From Gnetum montanum (taxonomy: Eukaryota; Streptophyta; Gnetopsida; Gnetales; Gnetaceae): a DNA stretch of 64,000 nt. Of this stretch, positions 1 through 11,723 are shown piece after piece. Below the pieces are notes generated by a model. That model was not told the origin of the DNA, searched no databases, and saw nothing but the letters and a program-made list of their open reading frames with translations. The stretch covers positions 292,626 to 356,625 of the forward strand of contig MNCI01020094.1 in NCBI GenBank assembly GCA_015680685.1. Direction: 5' to 3'. A program made the position numbers and the translations under genes. How positions within the stretch are numbered: position 1 is the first letter of the stretch; each line of letters begins with the position of its first letter.

Positions 1-2005
1 TTATCCCTGATCCCAAGTCCAGAACAACTTTACATGGCTCATTCCTTGCCACCTGAAGATAGAGGAGGGGGCTTCCTAGATCAGTCAATTTCCAGGGAAG
101 ATGTCATGCCTTTATCTAGTCAGTCACTGCATAAGTGAGCATGACTATTTGTACATTGGAGGGTGTGTGGTTCGAAGGCTACTCGAGCGGTGGGATAGTG
201 GAGGCTCTTTGTGGTTCAAAGGAACTAGCCATAGGTGTATGTGAGGGTATTTTCAGATTGTTGGGTTGGAAGAAAGGGCATTTCCATGGTTTGGGTTCCG
301 ATCCACTCGGCTGAGGTGTCGATTGTAGGTTGATAGCCCTTGTAGCATTTCTTTGTTGTGGCTGTGGCAGTATCTTCCCTTGCATAGGTGGAGCAGGTGG
401 TAGTTGAGTGGGATGTTGTGGAGAAGGAGTGGCAGGAGAAGGTGATGGAGGATAGTAAAGATGTGGGCTTTTCCCCTTGGGTGATGGAGATTGTGGTCTA
501 AAATATTCTGGGGGATGGTAATAATTTTGAAATGCAGCATGGTTGGAAGAGTCTGGTGGAGAGACTGGTTGCTGAACGTAGTACCCATAGGGATTTGGTT
601 GTTGATACAGGTATTGTTGCCTTAGAGGTGGCATTCCCCATGCTTGTGGTTGCTACCACTGCTAGAATTATTCATAAGGTTGCAGTGGCATTCCACTTGG
701 ATAATACCCTTGTTGCTGGTGGAACTACCTTGGATTGCCTTGTGGGTAAGGCAACCTTCAGGGTGTTTGCCTGCTTGCCAAGCAAGGATTCAATGTGTAC
801 ACCCTAGACTCTTGAAGGTGTGACACCATAGGAAAACACCCCTTAGGATGTTCATACTGACATATGCCAAATCCATCATCTTCCTCCGTATCAGAGTCTG
901 CAACCTATTCTGTTACAACAACTTTGCCCTTATCCTTATGTTGGGCATGTTCAGCTTCTTTCTTCCTACGCCCATCTCGATCATTACTTTGATCTTTGGA
1001 TTCTTCTGCAGTTTTCAACATACTTTGGAATTTTTCATCCAAATATTTCCACATCTTATCAAACTTTGTCGATATTTTAGAAGCAAACTTTTGTAAGGGC
1101 AAGGTTTTTCTGTTCACCACTGCTTCCAGTGGTGATTCCTCCTTTGCTTCACAAAATCGGACTTCCCTCTTTCTGATGAAGGGATCCCGATTGAACTCTT
1201 TTGCACTCTCCTTCTTTTTGAGTTCCCCCATTTCTTTGGCCACTTGCTCAATTAAGTGCTACAGTTGATGAGCCCTTAGTTTTGATAATCATCCCTGGGC
1301 ATACACGCCAAGGGTCTTTCTTGTTTCAAAGTGGAGCCCATCAATGATATGGCGAAGCTATGCTCGCTGAGAGTAGCCATGACTAGGGCACTGATGTAAC
1401 AATGAATAACACCTGCTCATGGTTGCATCCAAGGGTTCATGATTACCTTGCTTCCACCCTTGGATCTGATGTCTTAGATTCACCACTCTAGAGTAAGTCT
1501 GATACTTGTCATTGAAGATTTCAAGCATTGTACTCCATCTTCTGATTGATTCTAGTTCCAAAGACCAGTACCAAATTTATGCTTCCTTGATGAGTGTACA
1601 AGGGAATAGCTTAAGCTTCTACCAATCATTATCAATATTCTATAGGGTGAAAGTGTCATGGAATGCTTGCAAATGAGTTTGTGGATCACAATTGTATCCC
1701 CCTTCAAATTTGGGGATGTTGTTCATATCAATGCGTTTGATCTGGCTATCCTTCAAGTGCCTACTAGGGATTTGAACTATCTTGGTGATATGGAGCATGA
1801 TCTGAGTAGCCAAAATGGCTCATCCGAGTCATATTCCTGCTGAGTGCCACGGTGTCTATGATGATTTTGGCTACCCCTCCTTTCATGATGGAGAGCCCCA
1901 CACGATTGGTTGTGTGTTTCTCCACGACGATCCCTTCGGTCATCATGACCACCATCTTCTTACTCCTTTCTACCATGGTTATGATCAAAATCTGGGTCAT
2001 GGCAT
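1..2005 (-). pseudogene. Athila-type gag and start of protease (element A)
   Basis: Reading leftward, a gag polyprotein runs from a charged His/Asp/Arg-rich segment (about 2000-1850) through the central retrotransposon gag domain (1561-1358, with RRWSTMLEIFNDKYQTYSRV), a basic linker (1243-905) and a Pro/Gln/Tyr-rich segment (634-179). It reaches an aspartic protease active site at the window edge, where VVLDLGSG is readable at about 40-1. The parts are in different frames with stops between them, so this is a dead copy. The same order and many identical words occur in elements B and C, which identifies it as Ty3/gypsy. I infer the Athila lineage from C's integrase and primer site. The gag N-terminus is missing at about 2005, where unrelated motif-rich DNA begins. 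Element A may be the internal part of D, interrupted by T1, but this is not shown. Confidence 0.8.
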
Positions 2006-2625
2006 GTCCTCAACGTGTGTATGGAGTGCTTTTGTGCGAGCATGATCGGTGGTCACACCGCACTCACACTGGGCAGTCATGTTGGGCATGTCCTCAACGT
2101 GACCTCAGCATTAGTGAGGTGTAGACACATTGGGCAGTCACGCTGGGTGTGTCATCAGCATGACCTCAGCGTTAGTGAGGTAAAATGTAATTTTTTGACA
2201 CCAAATTTTGAATTTGTTGAAGCCTATTTCTGAGTACAATTGCTTCCTATCTGTGTGTGATCTAAAATCTAGAAATTTGAGCCTAAATGTGCCCTATTCG
2301 AAGCCACTTTTGGCAGGTCATGATGGACTCATGCGGCAGCGTGACCTGTAGTGTAACCTCAAAAACTTGCAATTTTGAGCTAAAATATAGAATGTTTGAA
2401 GGTTGGGACCTATAGTTTTCAATAGTGGACCCTAAGGATGATTTGCACCTTTGAAATCAAGTCATTTTGACTTAGTTTTGAGGCCCTAAAAGTTGGTCAT
2501 GATGGACTCATGTGGTAGCGTGACCTTAAAAAATTACAATTTTGAGCTAAAATCTATCATTTTGATTTAGTTTTTGAGGTCACATTGCAAGTCATGCTGC
2601 AGGTCACACTACAACCAACTTTCAA
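2006..2625. repeat. Block rich in T1-type GTCACGCT motifs, left of the T1 LTR
   Basis: No coding sequence. Repeated words include ggtcacaccg, gcagtcacgctgg, cctcaacgtgacctcag and cagcgttagtgagg. From about 2312 and again from about 2493 the same stretch recurs at a spacing of about 181 bases: ggtcatgatggactcatg, then a GTGACC, then an AATTTTGAGCTAAAAT word. The motif is that of the T1 LTR, yet this block lies outside the LTR start at 2626. It interrupts A's gag at about 2005. It may be part of an older T1-family copy or of a different LTR variant. Confidence 0.6.
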
Positions 2626-3543
2626 TGAAACACCACTAATTTAAACCTAGCACTTTGAAATGGAAATGACTCAAGACCTTTTGAGGTTTTAGAGATAAAA
2701 TTTGGCTAAGGCATGGAATTTACACTAACTTGGAAACTCACGCTAGATGTTGAACACTGACAATTCATGTTGGATGCCAACAATTCACGTTGGATGTTAT
2801 GGTCATGCTACAGTGTAACCTCCAGCGTGACCAACTTTCACAACTCGAAACAGCCTCCAAACTGACTCAGAATGACTTGATTTTGAACGTGCAGGTCATC
2901 CTCAGGCATCCTTAGTCTTAGCATCAATGACCTCCAGCTTCAACCTCTAGAAAATTGCAGTTTCATTTCAAAATCTCAAGTTTTTGTAGGTCACGTTGTA
3001 GGCCCCGCTACAGCGTGACCTCCAGCGTAATCTCCCCAAAAGTGCTCTAAACTAGACACATCCAGTCTCAAAATTCCAAATTTTAGATCACACATAGTTA
3101 GGCAGCAGTTATACCTAGAACAAGCTTCAAAAGAATTCAAGATTCGGAGTAAAAATGTGCAAGTTTTCTTCACTCACGCTAGAGGTCATGTTGAGCGTGA
3201 GTGCAGCGTACACATGCTGGATGCTGAAGAACACATGTTGGAGGTCATGTTGAGTGTGAGTGCAGTGTGAACATGGTGGAACACATGCTAAAGCTCACAT
3301 CCATTCATGCTGGAAGCTCACCTCAAGTAGCCACGAAACCACTCGAACCAGCATCCTGCAGCAGTCGATTCAGGACCAAGAAGTTTCAAGCGAGCCAGAG
3401 TCAATCACTTTGATTTTCTTTGTAAATTTTCTTCATTTGTGGGCTTGTTAGGCCCTTACATTCTAAATTGTATGTATTTCTATGGGCTTAAGTAACCCAT
3501 GAGTTGTAAAATGCAATGTACTTGGTCAAGAACGTAGCTTGCC

Positions 3544-3603
3544 GACACACATCCAACTCATGCACAATTGTCCGATGCACATCCAACTCATGCACAATTG
3601 TCC
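3544..3603 (+). repeat. 30-base tandem repeat, two copies, in T1 5' LTR
   Basis: Two units of CATCCAACTCATGCACAATT-type sequence, 30 bases each. The 3' LTR carries three units at 18951-19040. Confidence 0.9.
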
Positions 3604-3692
3604 ACCGGACATGTGTCATGAGATCTGCTTTCCTCTCATCTCTCAATCATTGATTCCATTTTGGAATTCCACACCTGAGCTTGGCCTAGCCC

Positions 3693-3700
3693 TATAAATA
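3693..3700 (+). promoter_or_regulatory. TATA box of T1 5' LTR
   Basis: TATAAATA in the context CCCTATAAATACC, conserved in the 3' LTR at 19130. It is the likely U3 core promoter. Confidence 0.7.
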
Positions 3701-4282
3701 CCTTGTCGATTCAAATGAACCAAGGGGGCAATTGGAGACATTAGCAATTTAGAAAACCAGCAAATCCTTGGGTGCTCGGCACACTTGACTCCTGGCATCC
3801 AAGCACTTCTCACATATATCATCACATCATCATGTTACATCACCTTGAGGCTAGGCATTTGACCTGCCATCCACACACATGTAGCTACACTTTGACTGGT
3901 GCACATCTTTTCTAAGAAACACAATATAGTTTGTTTTTGCCAACCATTATTTCTGTTTATTCTATTTTACATTTAGTTTACATTCTGTTTATGATCCTGT
4001 TTATGTTCCATTTGCAATACACTACATATATTTCTATTTACATTTCATGCATGTTGTTCATGTTTTAAGACATCAGTTACGATAACCCCAGCGCAAGCCT
4101 TAGTTTACGCTCAGGGAAGTCCTTGGTTGATTTATGTGCAGAACATCCAAGGTAATTTGCCTTCATTTCCTTTTCCAGGTTGCCCTCAAGTGGAGGTAGG
4201 GTCAGTTGTGCTAATCCGACGATCTTTCGGTGTCTGTTTGCCTTCCAGCCTTACACTGACAATTTAGGTTAGTACAGTAAAA

Positions 4283-4300
4283 TGGCACTAGAAGGAGGAA
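4283..4300 (+). promoter_or_regulatory. Candidate primer binding site of T1
   Basis: TGGCACTAGAAGGAGGAA begins with the expected TGG, six bases after the LTR end. I did not match it confidently to a particular tRNA. Confidence 0.55.
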
Positions 4301-4328
4301 CAAACTTGCTTGTTGTTTGTTAAAATGT

Positions 4329-4495
4329 TGATCACGCTACCTGTCAAAACTTATTCATCTTGTCCCTTTGAGTCTCCCTGTCATAGTTGGTCACATTGAG
4401 CTTGCTCCCTATTGGTCATGCTGAGCTTGCTCCTTGTCACGCTGTTGTTTGATTAGTTTGGTCACACTGTGGTTGTGTCACGCTGGTTACGTTGC
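4329..4495 (+). repeat. GTCACGCT motif cluster in T1 leader
   Basis: Six or more variants in about 165 bases (GATCACGCTACC, GGTCACATTGAGC, GGTCATGCTGAGC, TGTCACGCTGTTG, GGTCACACTGTGG, TGTCACGCTGG) lie between the primer site and the gag start. This is the same word that fills the LTR and intron 1 of the antisense gene. Confidence 0.8.
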
Positions 4496-4547
4496 AATTG
4501 CTTGCAATCCAACTCAACTCATCTAGTTGAGTCTACTCATGTTCATT

Positions 4548-7230
4548 ATGGAATATTTCCAAGCCAACCTAGCAACGCTATCGATCTCAGACTTTGGGGC
4601 TGAAACCTCAAACCCTGTGATTTCCACGGAATCCATAACCTTCATTGAATAGATAAATCTCCAAGGTCCTACATGCTAGTTACTAATGCTACAGGGCAAA
4701 GTCCCTACTTATGCGAGTCTTACACCCGAACAATATAATTTCATCTGTGTCAAGATCCAAGCCAACCTACCTATCGACTGTATAGAGAGGGAAGCAAAGT
4801 AAGAATATGAGTTTATCCACAATGGAGGATGTGAGTTCATCCCTTCAGCATTTGACATAATCCCGCTATTTGAAAACCATCATAAACTCATATCCTAGCT
4901 TCTTATGGAAAGAAGTCAAGCCTTACAGCTACCTCCAATAGAGCCTCAAGATGAGGAAGATGACTTTGCAGTCCAATCTGAACATGGAGATTCCTACCAC
5001 ACCGTCAATCCCTATGCCTATACAAACCCATTATTCCACCCTTTTCTGGAAGAAACTATGCTTCCTCCTTCATCTGCAAACACTTGAGCACCAGTCTCCT
5101 GACAAGAGGTACTTGCTTCCATTCCTATCTTCTCCTTGCGCACTTCCATTGTACCCCTGCAAGTACAGTCCCAAAAAATCCCTACCCAAACTTACCAGCT
5201 TCCACATCCACCCATTACATACCTCAGGTGCAGATCCATGGAGCACCATTGATTGCTCCAACCCAACATGTTCAGGTTGTTACTTCACAACCTATGGCTG
5301 GGTAGTGGGTTCCACCGAGTGCTATCCCACTGCAACAAATGTCAACCCAACAACCTCTCTTTCCACACACAATGCAACAACCAAATCATTACTAGCCACA
5401 ATTTGCTCAATCCGTTGGTCTGCCTACTGCCCAAGAATGGGCAGACACACAAAAAATGATGCACTTGTTGGTAGAAGAGTGAAAACACCTTTAAAATGTG
5501 AACACTGAGGAAGTCAAGGTACTAGATTTCTCTCAAGATGATCCAATTGACCCTTCAGTTCCACCCTTAACCTTGCCAAAGGGAGTCTCATTACCCCAGT
5601 TGACCAAGTACAATAGAGAGGGAGACCTAAATGCCCACCTAGTGACATTTCAAATAGAAAGTCTTTTGCTTCAGGCATGGCCCCATGTAATTTTGTGAGT
5701 GTTTGTTATGCCCTTAACTAGAAAAGCCTTAGACTGGTACCGATCTTTACCCTGTACCTCCATATCTTATCTAGAGGATCTGTTGCACTAGTTTGTCACC
5801 CGTTTCAAGTATAATCTAAAACCTGAAGCCACGTTAGATAGCTTGATGCAAATTAAACAAGCACTGCTTAAGCCAACACAAAAATTTATCCAAAGGTGGA
5901 GTGTAGCCTTGAATGAACTTCATGAACCCATCCCTGAAACATATCTGCTTACCATCCTTAAGGTGGCTATGAATGACTTTATTAAGTTAAAGCTTTACTA
6001 TCTGAAAGCCCACACATTGAGCCAAGCATTCATGCAAATCAAAGACATAGAAGAGGCAGCACAAACAAGTAATGACTTAGCCTAGTCAACCTTTAGGAGC
6101 CAACATACAAGGAAAGATAAATCCAAAACAACAGTAGCAGTAGTGGCCGAAACAACCCAACCTAGTTATCCAGGACAAAAAGGAAAATAACCTGCTACCC
6201 CAAATAGCTATGAAAGGAACACACCCACTCCTACACCTGAAAATTCCTCAAATAGAAACAACAACATAGGTCATGCCTGTACATTCGAAAGAAAAGACCC
6301 CACTCAATACACATCATTGCCCATGAAACCTTCACAATTTCTTAACCAACTTCTAAAACTAGGGTTAATTCAACACAAACAAATGTCTCTTGCAGCCTCT
6401 CAAAGACACGATCAATTTTGTGAATTGGCCAAAAATCTAGCTTTAGCAACAGCCAACGAACCCCCCATTCCAAAAGGCTTTAGGTTGGATAGGTTTTGTG
6501 AATATCACCAATGGTGTGGTCATGGGACTGATTATTGCTTTACGTTGAAACAGAATATACAACGTATAATTGATAGGGGTGAAGTAGTATTCGACGAGGA
6601 AAATCCAATAAGACCCCAAAACCAATCCATGGGGGTCTACAAGGACCCTCTCAATACCAATGATGCACCATATGTTATTAATACTATCCATGTGGAAGAC
6701 AAACAAGATGTTCCATGAAAAAATTTTGTGATTTGCAGGCCTTCAGAAAACACACCTACACCAACATATCCTCAAACCTCTTTCATCATGTGCACACCCC
6801 CCACATCACCAAAACCATTCGTCATCCATGTACCTCCTTCTGTTGCAACCACAACCACACCATCTGAAAACCTACCCATTCCCTTTGTGATCTGGGTGCC
6901 AAAACACCCTAATACACAATCCACCTCCATTTCCCCACAACCTCTACGAGAACATCTCACCAATAGACTAACAAGAGAACATTTGAAAAGAGAAAACCAT
7001 CGATACAAAACGTTGTTCCCATGGGTTCACCCATTAATGAGCCTGGTACGATTCATCAAAACAAAGATAATGTCATGAGTCATGTTCCAAACCCAACATC
7101 TTCAATAAAAACCCCTCCATGGGAAATACGAATGCTGGGTCAAATGGACCAAATATCTACAGACAAAGGTGCCCCAAATGGTAAAGACCTAGCGAATGCA
7201 TTGACCCAGGTCACACAAGCTTTGAAATAA
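4548..7230 (+). pseudogene. Tat-type gag (T1)
   Basis: The capsid and nucleocapsid precursor that packages element RNA. A start is visible at 4548 (MEYFQANLATL). The frame changes near 5085 and again before 7021. The central gag domain lies at about 5570-6090: YNREGDLNAHL, then a core ending in RKALDWYRSLP, then FIQRWSVALNEL. A variant zinc knuckle at about 6497-6545 reads CEYHQWCGHGTDYC, the C-x2-H...GH-T-x2-C form of Tat elements. The last part, in frame with protease, ends at a single stop at 7228. A homologous gag occurs in T2, sharing for example IRPQNQSM. Internal stops and two frameshifts make it nonfunctional. Confidence 0.85.
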
Positions 7231-8142
7231 AAGAATACTTCTTTAAGCCTGTATGATCTAGTAATGACTTCATCAGTACATCGAGAAGCTCTCGTGCATA
7301 TGTTAACTTTAGTCCCTATTAGTGAGGACCTTCTTGGAAATGAACCATTCATTCATGCAGTATTGTCCACGCAACCTCAGAAATCGAAGACTACATCCTT
7401 AGAGTTTCATGCTAAGGACATTAAGCTAGATAAGAAAATAGGAGAAGTTACTACAACCCCTATGTTCATAACGATACAGGTTAATCATTTCAAGATACGT
7501 AGGGTGCATGTTGATGATGGTGTGGCAACCAATGTAATACCTTTTTCCATCATTGAAAAACTAGGACTTACCGAAAAAATACAGCCCATGACAACTTCTT
7601 TCCTAAAATCCTTTAGTGGTTCCTATGTTGGAGCGAGAGGTATGGTTACCTTGGATTTTATAGCCGGGGACCAATTCCCCACATTAGCTGAATTCATAGT
7701 AGTCGATGAAATGCCAGGATTTAATCTGATCCTAGGACATCCCTGGTTGGCTCAACTTAAAGCCGTATCCTCCCCAATCCATCAAGAGATCCACCTACCT
7801 TATGAGGGTGGTGAGATCATCATATATGGAGATACAATAGTACCACCTACTTCCTCACACCCTAGAGTAGATCAAGAATTGGAAATTAAGTTTGTTGAGC
7901 CTAAGCAAGGAACCATGAGCATACTTCAAAACATAAATCCAACGTTAACTCCCAATCCTACTGAAACTAAAGAAACACTAGATAATACAAACATAGGCAC
8001 CATCCCTACTAATGTCTCTTGGTCAGAATTACCCTTTGATATCACCGATGAAGGAGAAGGTGAATATAAAATCTTACCCACATGCCCAACCCCACATGTT
8101 AAACTAAAAAGGATCAAAAAGCAACTCAATAAACAGAATTAA
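7231..8142 (+). CDS. Tat-type retropepsin (T1)
   Basis: An open stretch of about 300 codons that continues gag's last frame after one stop. It should encode the aspartic protease that cuts the gag-pol polyprotein. The active-site region reads VHVDDGVATNVIP near 7508-7546, where the usual form is D-[TSG]-G. The flap-side motif ILGHPWL is at about 7729-7749, followed by YEGGEIIIYGD. The C-terminal tail is Lys-rich. The first motif residues differ from the consensus, so activity is uncertain. In most Tat elements RT follows; here the antisense gene region does. Confidence 0.82.
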   Translation, partial: KNTSLSLYDLVMTSSVHREALVHMLTLVPISEDLLGNEPFIHAVLSTQPQKSKTTSLEFHAKDIKLDKKIGEVTTTPMFITIQVNHFKIRRVHVDDGVATNVIPFSIIEKLGLTEKIQPMTTSFLKSFSGSYVGARGMVTLDFIAGDQFPTLAEFIVVDEMPGFNLILGHPWLAQLKAVSSPIHQEIHLPYEGGEIIIYGDTIVPPTSSHPRVDQELEIKFVEPKQGTMSILQNINPTLTPNPTETKETLDNTNIGTIPTNVSWSELPFDITDEGEGEYKILPTCPTPHVKLKRIKKQLNKQN

Positions 8143-8150
8143 ACTACGAA

Positions 8151-8500
8151 ATGTCCGAAATGACGTTAAACTATAATTTTCTGGTATGATGTTAAACTAC
8201 AATTGTCTGGTATGACGTTAAACTGCCAACAAATGTCCACAATGACATTAAACTAGCCACGGTCAGAAATGGCCTGTTCCATTTAAAACTTTCTAAAAAT
8301 GTTACTACCTTTGGCCCACCATGGCATACAATTGGTAATCCTTTCTTTCTTTAACAACAGATGCAACAGTCCATCATGACTTTAAACTGATGTACCCAAC
8401 CCTAAATGGCTTTAAACTAGAGCCAACAAGTTACAGATTCACGAACTCCNTAAATGGCTTTAAACTAGAGCCAACAAGTTATAGATTCACGAACTCCCAT
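8151..8500 (+). repeat. Short tandem units with ATGAC-N-TTAAACT downstream of protease
   Basis: Units of about 27-30 bases share a TATGACGTTAAACTRC core (8160-8260), then looser copies (CATGACTTTAAACT, GGCTTTAAACT) to about 8470. The same word recurs at 16470-16860, after integrase. No protein is encoded. Confidence 0.75.
8403..8497. other. 47-base duplication around a single N (likely assembly join)
   Basis: 8403-8449 and 8451-8497 are the same sequence except for one C/T difference, separated by one N at 8450. This is what unmerged overlapping contig ends look like. Any open frame across it is an artefact. Confidence 0.8.
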
Positions 8501-8843
8501 CATTTTACATTGAATTTTCATTTACAAGTTACAAGTTACAATTTAGATTCATGCATGGTCGTTGCCTTCTTTTTTAAATATTTACCTTACATTTCGCTTT
8601 ACACTTTAGAAATTTATGTTACATTTAGTTGCATGCATATGTTCACAATATACTTGAGAAAATAAAGAAAAATAATAAAAAACATGAAAAATAACAAAAA
8701 TATTTACATAAAACATCAAAGTAATGAAAGAAACCATTTTAGACCACAATTAAATCCAGGTCATTACATTAGTCTTTATACATTCCATCAAACATCCAAA
8801 AATCTAAAAACACTTAACGGCTTAAGCATGACTAACGCAAAGC

Positions 8844-8924
8844 TCATGGATGGGGCTGATTCCCAAGATCCTCTTCATCATCTGCTCCTACTCCACTAGG
8901 GCCAGCTCCATCATTAACATGTCT
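8844..8924 (-). CDS. T1 antisense gene, last exon
   Basis: The acceptor is TTTGTTTGTAG. It encodes RHVNDGAGPSGVGADDEEDL and a short tail ending in TGA (8846-8844). It is in phase with exon 7. Confidence 0.68.
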   Translation of the reverse strand, partial: RHVNDGAGPSGVGADDEEDLGNQPHP

Positions 8925-9065
8925 CTACAAACAAAAAATAGAAAACAAAACAAAACAGGTGAGGGTAATAAAGCAAGTCATAAACACAAAAATCAGAAAA
9001 ATAGTAACACCAACAATGAAAACAATGAAACTATACAAAAATAAATGTCACAATAAAACACTCAC

Positions 9066-9844
9066 AAGTGAGGAAGGCCCTAAGTTGGTCTCCAAATGCC
9101 ATAGAATCTCCTTCTCGGGCACATTTGCCCAATCCTCCTCCAAGCCAAGATCAATGCCAACGAGTGCTTTGCCTTTGTCCACTGGGGTCCAAGTAGGGCA
9201 CTCAAGAGAAAACATGCCTATTGCAGTCTCCCCAGAGGCAATGGTAATCATTCTCTTCAGAAATCCTTCCACCTTGGTGCACTTGACAAACCTGTCATAA
9301 GAGGGCTACAAACCTAACCCATCGATGAACATCTATGCCCAGTGACGTTCAACTGACTCTTCCTTTAACCATTTCTTGTACTGATGCTTGTGGTCCTTTT
9401 GGTCTTGGACCCACTTCTGTACTTTGGTAGTGAAGGATTTCCAATCTTGAAATTTCCTGTTCAATAAATCTATCTGTGCTCTTTGTTCTGCTAGGTCCTG
9501 CATAGCATGCATCTTACTATTTAAAATTGTCCAATAGCGTGCATAGGTGATTTCAGATGAGCGTCACGTGCTATCACCAAATAACCTAGCAAAAGCAAAG
9601 TCATAACAGGATTGGAGATCCTTTTTCTCCTCTCTCTCTTTTTCTAGGATCTCGTTCAGTGTGTGAACCTCATCCCATAGATGCTCAGTCGAATGCCTTA
9701 AGGTCCAAACTATCTTAGCATTCTATACGATGTAACCAGAAACCACATCATAAATCTTTTTTGGGACTTGCTCAATATCCCCTAGTAACTCAGGGAGAGC
9801 ATCAATGTGGGTAGCTTCAGAAGGATCCCATTGGAGTTTGGCAC
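9066..9844 (-). CDS. T1 antisense gene, exon 7, coiled-coil-like
   Basis: After the acceptor CACATGTAG it reads GAKLQWDPSEATHIDALPEL. Long charged stretches follow (LNEILEKEREEKKDL; MHAMQDLAEQRAQIDLLNR; a Lys/Gln/Trp-rich repeat) that suggest a coiled coil. It ends in a compact region with FLKRMITIASGETAIGMF and LGLEEDWANVPEKE. Four stops, all TAG or TGA. The donor is GTGAGT. Confidence 0.72.
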
Positions 9845-9941
9845 CTACATGTGCACACACATAAATTAGTCATGATCGAAAATAAACACAAAGAAACATG
9901 GTAAAACTAGACACTTAGCATGATGTGTAACATACACACAC

Positions 9942-10139
9942 CTAGTTCAGGATGAGCTTCTTGTAAGTGAGTGGCCATCTCATTAACAATACCCACAATA
10001 AAATCCATTTTGCTAGGCATCTCAAGCCATGGCCTCAATAGAACAGTTGATGCAGGATGAGCAGGGGAGGTTTCTTTAATCGGAACCTACAATCTTGATG
10101 TCACTTCCTGGGATGTAGGTGCCTCAGGAATTTTAGCAT
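9942..10139 (-). CDS. T1 antisense gene, exon 6
   Basis: Starts after GGGGTAG with DAKIPEAPTSQEVTS. It has one TAG, then FIVGIVNEMATHLQEAHPEL, and ends at a GTGTGT donor. In phase with both neighbours. Confidence 0.7.
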
Positions 10140-10222
10140 CTACCCCAAAATAGTCAAAATAATCAAGAACAACACATAAAAATTAAAAGACACAAAATAT
10201 AGTTTGATAAAGACAAACATAC

Positions 10223-10478
10223 CAAAAAGACCTTTGCTGTCCAACCTGGGTGGATCACCAAGTTGCAAAGATCCATCAAAGAAACCATCAAGGACATCCC
10301 TTTCATCATTTGAATGCCTAGGTGCATCCAAGACCCCCACAAGCTTTGTTCCCATGTTGCTTGTCCCCTCCTCCTGTTGTGGGGCAAGAATTTCTCCTTC
10401 CTCGATTGCTTTTTCCTTTTCTTTTTCTTCCTCCTCGGGTATCGAAGCCATGACCTCTCTCTCATTCTTTGGACTTTC
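10223..10478 (-). CDS. T1 antisense gene, exon 5, acidic segment
   Basis: The acceptor is TATTTCACAG. The exon encodes an acidic, Glu-rich stretch (SIPEEEEKEKEKAIEEGE), then VLDGFFDGSLQLGDPPRLDS, and ends with the donor GTATGT. No in-frame stop. T2 has a similar Glu-rich exon in the same place. Confidence 0.75.
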
Positions 10479-10575
10479 CTGTGAAATAACACTAAAAATT
10501 TAAAGTCAGTTTGATATAGCTCATAGGTACACCCAATAAAAAGCAAATATGTAACAATAAAAACAACCCACTTAC

Positions 10576-11624
10576 CCTCCACTGGCAGTATAAATTGGAT
10601 CTTCTTTTCCCTTGGAGGTCTCACATTTGGGGTAGATTCCATTGCACGTTCCTTCCTTTTCACCTTTGCCTTGGACTTTTGAACAGTTTCACTAATTAAG
10701 CATTCAGCCCTCTTAACAGATGCATGTAGCCTAGGTGGTTCCAATCCCAAGCTGTCATGGGAATGATGAGAATGGCTGGTCATACCCCCACTAGTAACTG
10801 ATATAGACTCCTCAATGCCTTCCGGTGGGTCCTAGGATCTAGTGGTGCTATATAAGTGGCAAATCCAAGGGTGGGATGATTGTGAATGGTCCCTCAAAAT
10901 GTAGTGGTTATCCTCATGAACTATTAGGAATTCAGAAAAAAACCTACGTAGGTATCCTGCAAAGAAAGAAAAGGTGAAGTGGGATTTTTCATGGATGCTT
11001 GAATGTAATCGGATAATTTCCCCATGAAGGCCAAATCCTAGAAATTTCACCCAATTGTATTGCATGCCTATCTCCAAAACCTTGGGCATCACATGCGTAG
11101 ACTCAATCCCAAGGTTTCTCCCTTGAGAAAGAGATTTGGGAAATGCCTGCACCCGAAAGAGAGGATATAAGAAGTTCACTTCCATCGATCAGGTATCCTC
11201 TCGCATGGTAAATCCCTTAGGACCCTTAGAAAAACCTAACCACTGCTCAAGCTCCCTTATAACTTGTCTGTCCTTAGTTTCTTTGTCCATGCTACCATGG
11301 CACCATTCATGGGAATGCCGAAAAGATCAGAAAGAAACTTAGTGGTTAGGTGGAATGATACCTTTACTCTCTAAATCCATGTGGTAAAACGAGAAGCATC
11401 ATCACTAAAAGAGTCAACAATCATAACCATCTCAGTAGTCAGAACGCTAGGAGTCAAGGCTGTAAACAAGTCCATCAAACCGGCCTAGGTGAGGTGACCA
11501 ATAATCAAATCAGAAGCTCACTTCTATAACCACTTTTGTGATTGCTCTACCTCCTCATACTTTGTAAAAAGCATAACTTCAGTACGCTCTGTAGTAATAG
11601 TAACTTCTTCAGGGGGGATGACTG
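10576..11624 (-). CDS. T1 antisense gene, exon 4, conserved core
   Basis: The longest and best conserved exon. In order: LTPSVLTTEMVMIVDSF; SDLFGIPMNGAMVAW; a one-base frameshift; EVNFLYPLFRVQAFPKSLS; a block ending GLHGEIIRL; a His/Ser-rich stretch; and a basic tail KAKVKRKERA with EKKIQFILPVE before GTAAGT. T2 shows the same order: LMSTVEMV, FRDLFGMPYNGMKVA, EVNKIYPFFYSIAFP, VKRAKEL and AKAKLKRAL. Six stops are all TAG or TGA. Confidence 0.82.
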
Positions 11625-11723
11625 CTATAATAGAAAAAACATAGAGCGAAAAGTTAGAAAAGGGATATGACACACAATGATGCAACAAAAAAGGAAAATG
11701 GAGTCTAAGGTGTAGTCACTTAC

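Larger units (their letters stand above)
2626..4276 (+). repeat. T1 5' LTR
   Basis: Aligns along its length with 18033-19713. It starts TGAAACACCAC and ends TTAGTACA. It carries many copies of the GTCACGCT word and its complement AGCGTGAC (for example 2806-2835, 2990-3025, 3172-3215, 3238-3330), a 30-base repeat present twice (3544-3603), and a TATA box at 3693. A primer site follows six bases after its end. Confidence 0.9.

Noticed and set aside
1815-2233. Overlapping plus-strand open frames
   Set aside because: They are antisense shadows of A gag and of the motif block; the minus-strand reading matches B and C gag.
8390-8665. Plus-strand open frame with an internal repeat
   Set aside because: It runs across the N at 8450 and owes its repeat to the duplicated contig end.
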